In this document: positions 5,061 to 5,424 of the stretch, in pieces | How the letters are laid out: each line of letters starts with the position of its first letter | Numbering within the stretch: position 1 is the first letter of the stretch | Assembly: GCA_027328265.1 (NCBI GenBank) | Contig: DAHVVD010000010.1 | Coordinates: forward strand, 1-5,424 | DNA length: 5,424 bases | Origin: Microcaldota archaeon | GTDB taxonomy: Archaea > Micrarchaeota > Micrarchaeia > Micrarchaeales > CABMGC01 | Reading direction: 5' to 3' | Notes under the pieces: model-generated | Seen by the model: the letters and a program-made list of their open reading frames with translations, nothing else | Database searches by the model: none | Told to the model about the DNA's origin: nothing | Translations under genes and position numbers: made by a program

Positions 5061-5193
5061 CACGTTTATCACGTTTCGGCGGCCTAACGGCAGCCTTGAA
5101 AACGTGCGGAAGGAGAAATTACATCTGTGCAGTTTCATCCGCACGCGCAAACGCGTGGGTTTTCACTGCCATAAAAGAATAATTGGTGAAAAA
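5061..5193 (+). promoter_or_regulatory. Structured 5' leader with mutually exclusive helices, candidate RNA switch
   Basis: Four helices can be read. S1: CACGTTT (5070-5076) with AAACGTG (5100-5106), capped by GGC/GCC and GCC/GGC pairs (5078-5095) around loop TAAC. S2: CGTGCGGA (5103-5110) with TCCGCACG (5138-5145). S3: CACGCG (5142-5147) with CGCGTG (5152-5157) around loop CAAA. S4: TTTTCAC (5160-5166) with GTGAAAA (5186-5192), which covers the GGTGA ribosome binding site of the ORF at 5194. S2 shares bases with both S1 and S3. In addition TGAAAAC (5097-5103) can pair with GTTTTCA (5159-5165), which would break S1 and S4 together. CACGTTT is duplicated at 5061-5067. I recognise no known riboswitch class. 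Single 7-bp matches can arise by chance in this length, so the case rests on the combination. Confidence 0.4.
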
Positions 5194-5280
5194 ATGAAAC
5201 AACTTATATTAGGCCCAATGCCAGAGCGGGAAGGTGCATACTATATTGATCTCTATCCTAGCAGAGAGAATGTGAGATAA
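5194..5280 (+). CDS. Small ORF, 28 residues, unrecognised
   Basis: The ORF begins MKQLILGPMPEREG and ends in PSRENVR before TAA. A GGTGA motif at 5185-5189, matching the archaeal anti-Shine-Dalgarno, sits four bases before the ATG, which is the best evidence that it is translated. The stop overlaps the next ATG by one base (TAATG), so the next gene is probably translated by coupling. The peptide has no membrane segment, no cysteine pair and no family that I recognise. It could be a small protein, a leader peptide that sets translation of the next gene, or the N-terminal fragment of a longer gene broken by a frameshift. The base composition is AT-richer than the core genes. Confidence 0.45.
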   Translation: MKQLILGPMPEREGAYYIDLYPSRENVR

Positions 5281-5424
5281 TGGAACCAAGACACATGAAA
5301 CCTGGAGGAAGCATAGGAGACGACGAGTTTATCCCAATAACAGAGGAATTTATCACAAGGGAACAGCTTACTGAATACATAAAGCGGAACAATGGATATA
5401 ATTATACCCGTAACATGCTTTTCT
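5280..5424 (+). CDS. N-terminal part of unrecognised protein, runs off the window
   Basis: The frame is open from the ATG at 5280 to the window edge, giving 48 residues. It contains an acidic patch (GDDEFIPITEEF) followed by a likely amphipathic helix (TREQLTEYIKRNNGYNYTRN). A second in-frame ATG at 5295 is a possible start. The start overlaps the stop of the 28-residue ORF by one base, and purine-rich AGAGAG precedes it, so translational coupling is likely. I recognise no family. The composition resembles the AT-rich left edge of the window rather than the core genes, so it may be accessory. Confidence 0.45.
   Translation, partial: MEPRHMKPGGSIGDDEFIPITEEFITREQLTEYIKRNNGYNYTRNMLF

Noticed and set aside
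5127..5174. Possible 15-residue leader peptide starting at GTG 5127, with AGGAG at 5111-5115 and two histidines
   Set aside because: The spacing to the ribosome binding site is long, the start is GTG and the purines fit S2; chance is as likely as a real leader peptide.
1..5424. CRISPR array or insertion sequence
   Set aside because: No regularly spaced repeats of 20 or more bases, no transposase motifs and no terminal inverted repeats with target duplications were seen.

Overview
The window is archaeal. It carries a DNA topoisomerase VI B subunit, a Dim2/Pno1-type KH protein for small-subunit rRNA maturation, a DUF373 membrane protein, and a serine tRNA with an intron bounded by a bulge-helix-bulge motif. 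TATA-like promoters and GGAG/GGTGA-type ribosome binding sites agree. Topoisomerase VI argues against Thermoplasmatales, which use gyrase. AGG and ATA codons are heavily used in the core. I lean towards a euryarchaeal or DPANN (possibly Micrarchaeota-like) genome, but the sequence alone does not settle this.

Layout. (1) 1-580 is an AT-richer accessory stretch: the end of an unrecognised ORF overlapping a complete MazF/PemK-like toxin by four bases, probably a toxin-antitoxin pair. (2) 582-703, minus strand, is tRNA-Ser(UGA) with a 38-nt intron; a nearly symmetric TATA element at 725-732 may serve both it and the divergent DUF373 gene. (3) 785-2032 is the DUF373 protein, whose stop codon directly abuts the stop codon of the convergent topoisomerase gene. 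(4) 2033-4224, minus strand, is a two-gene unit in which the KH protein is translationally coupled by ATGA to top6B. No top6A follows. (5) 4231-4404 is a divergent control region with paired ATTCA-N5-GATTC boxes. (6) 4405-4905 is a coiled-coil plus winged-helix protein whose stop codon lies inside a large nested hairpin (4881-4962). (7) 4963-5193 has no gene but holds a hairpin with a T-rich tail and then a structured leader. (8) 5194-5424 is AT-richer and holds a 28-residue ORF coupled to a second ORF that runs off the window.

Functionally, the centre is housekeeping: ribosome biogenesis and chromosome topology in one transcript, beside a likely DNA-binding protein that may regulate itself and the divergent operon. 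The edges look accessory. The least explained element is the leader at 5061-5193. Its complementary segments can form two incompatible folds, one of which would bury the ribosome binding site of the small downstream ORF, so it is a candidate translational RNA switch. This is read by eye, without folding calculations or homologues.
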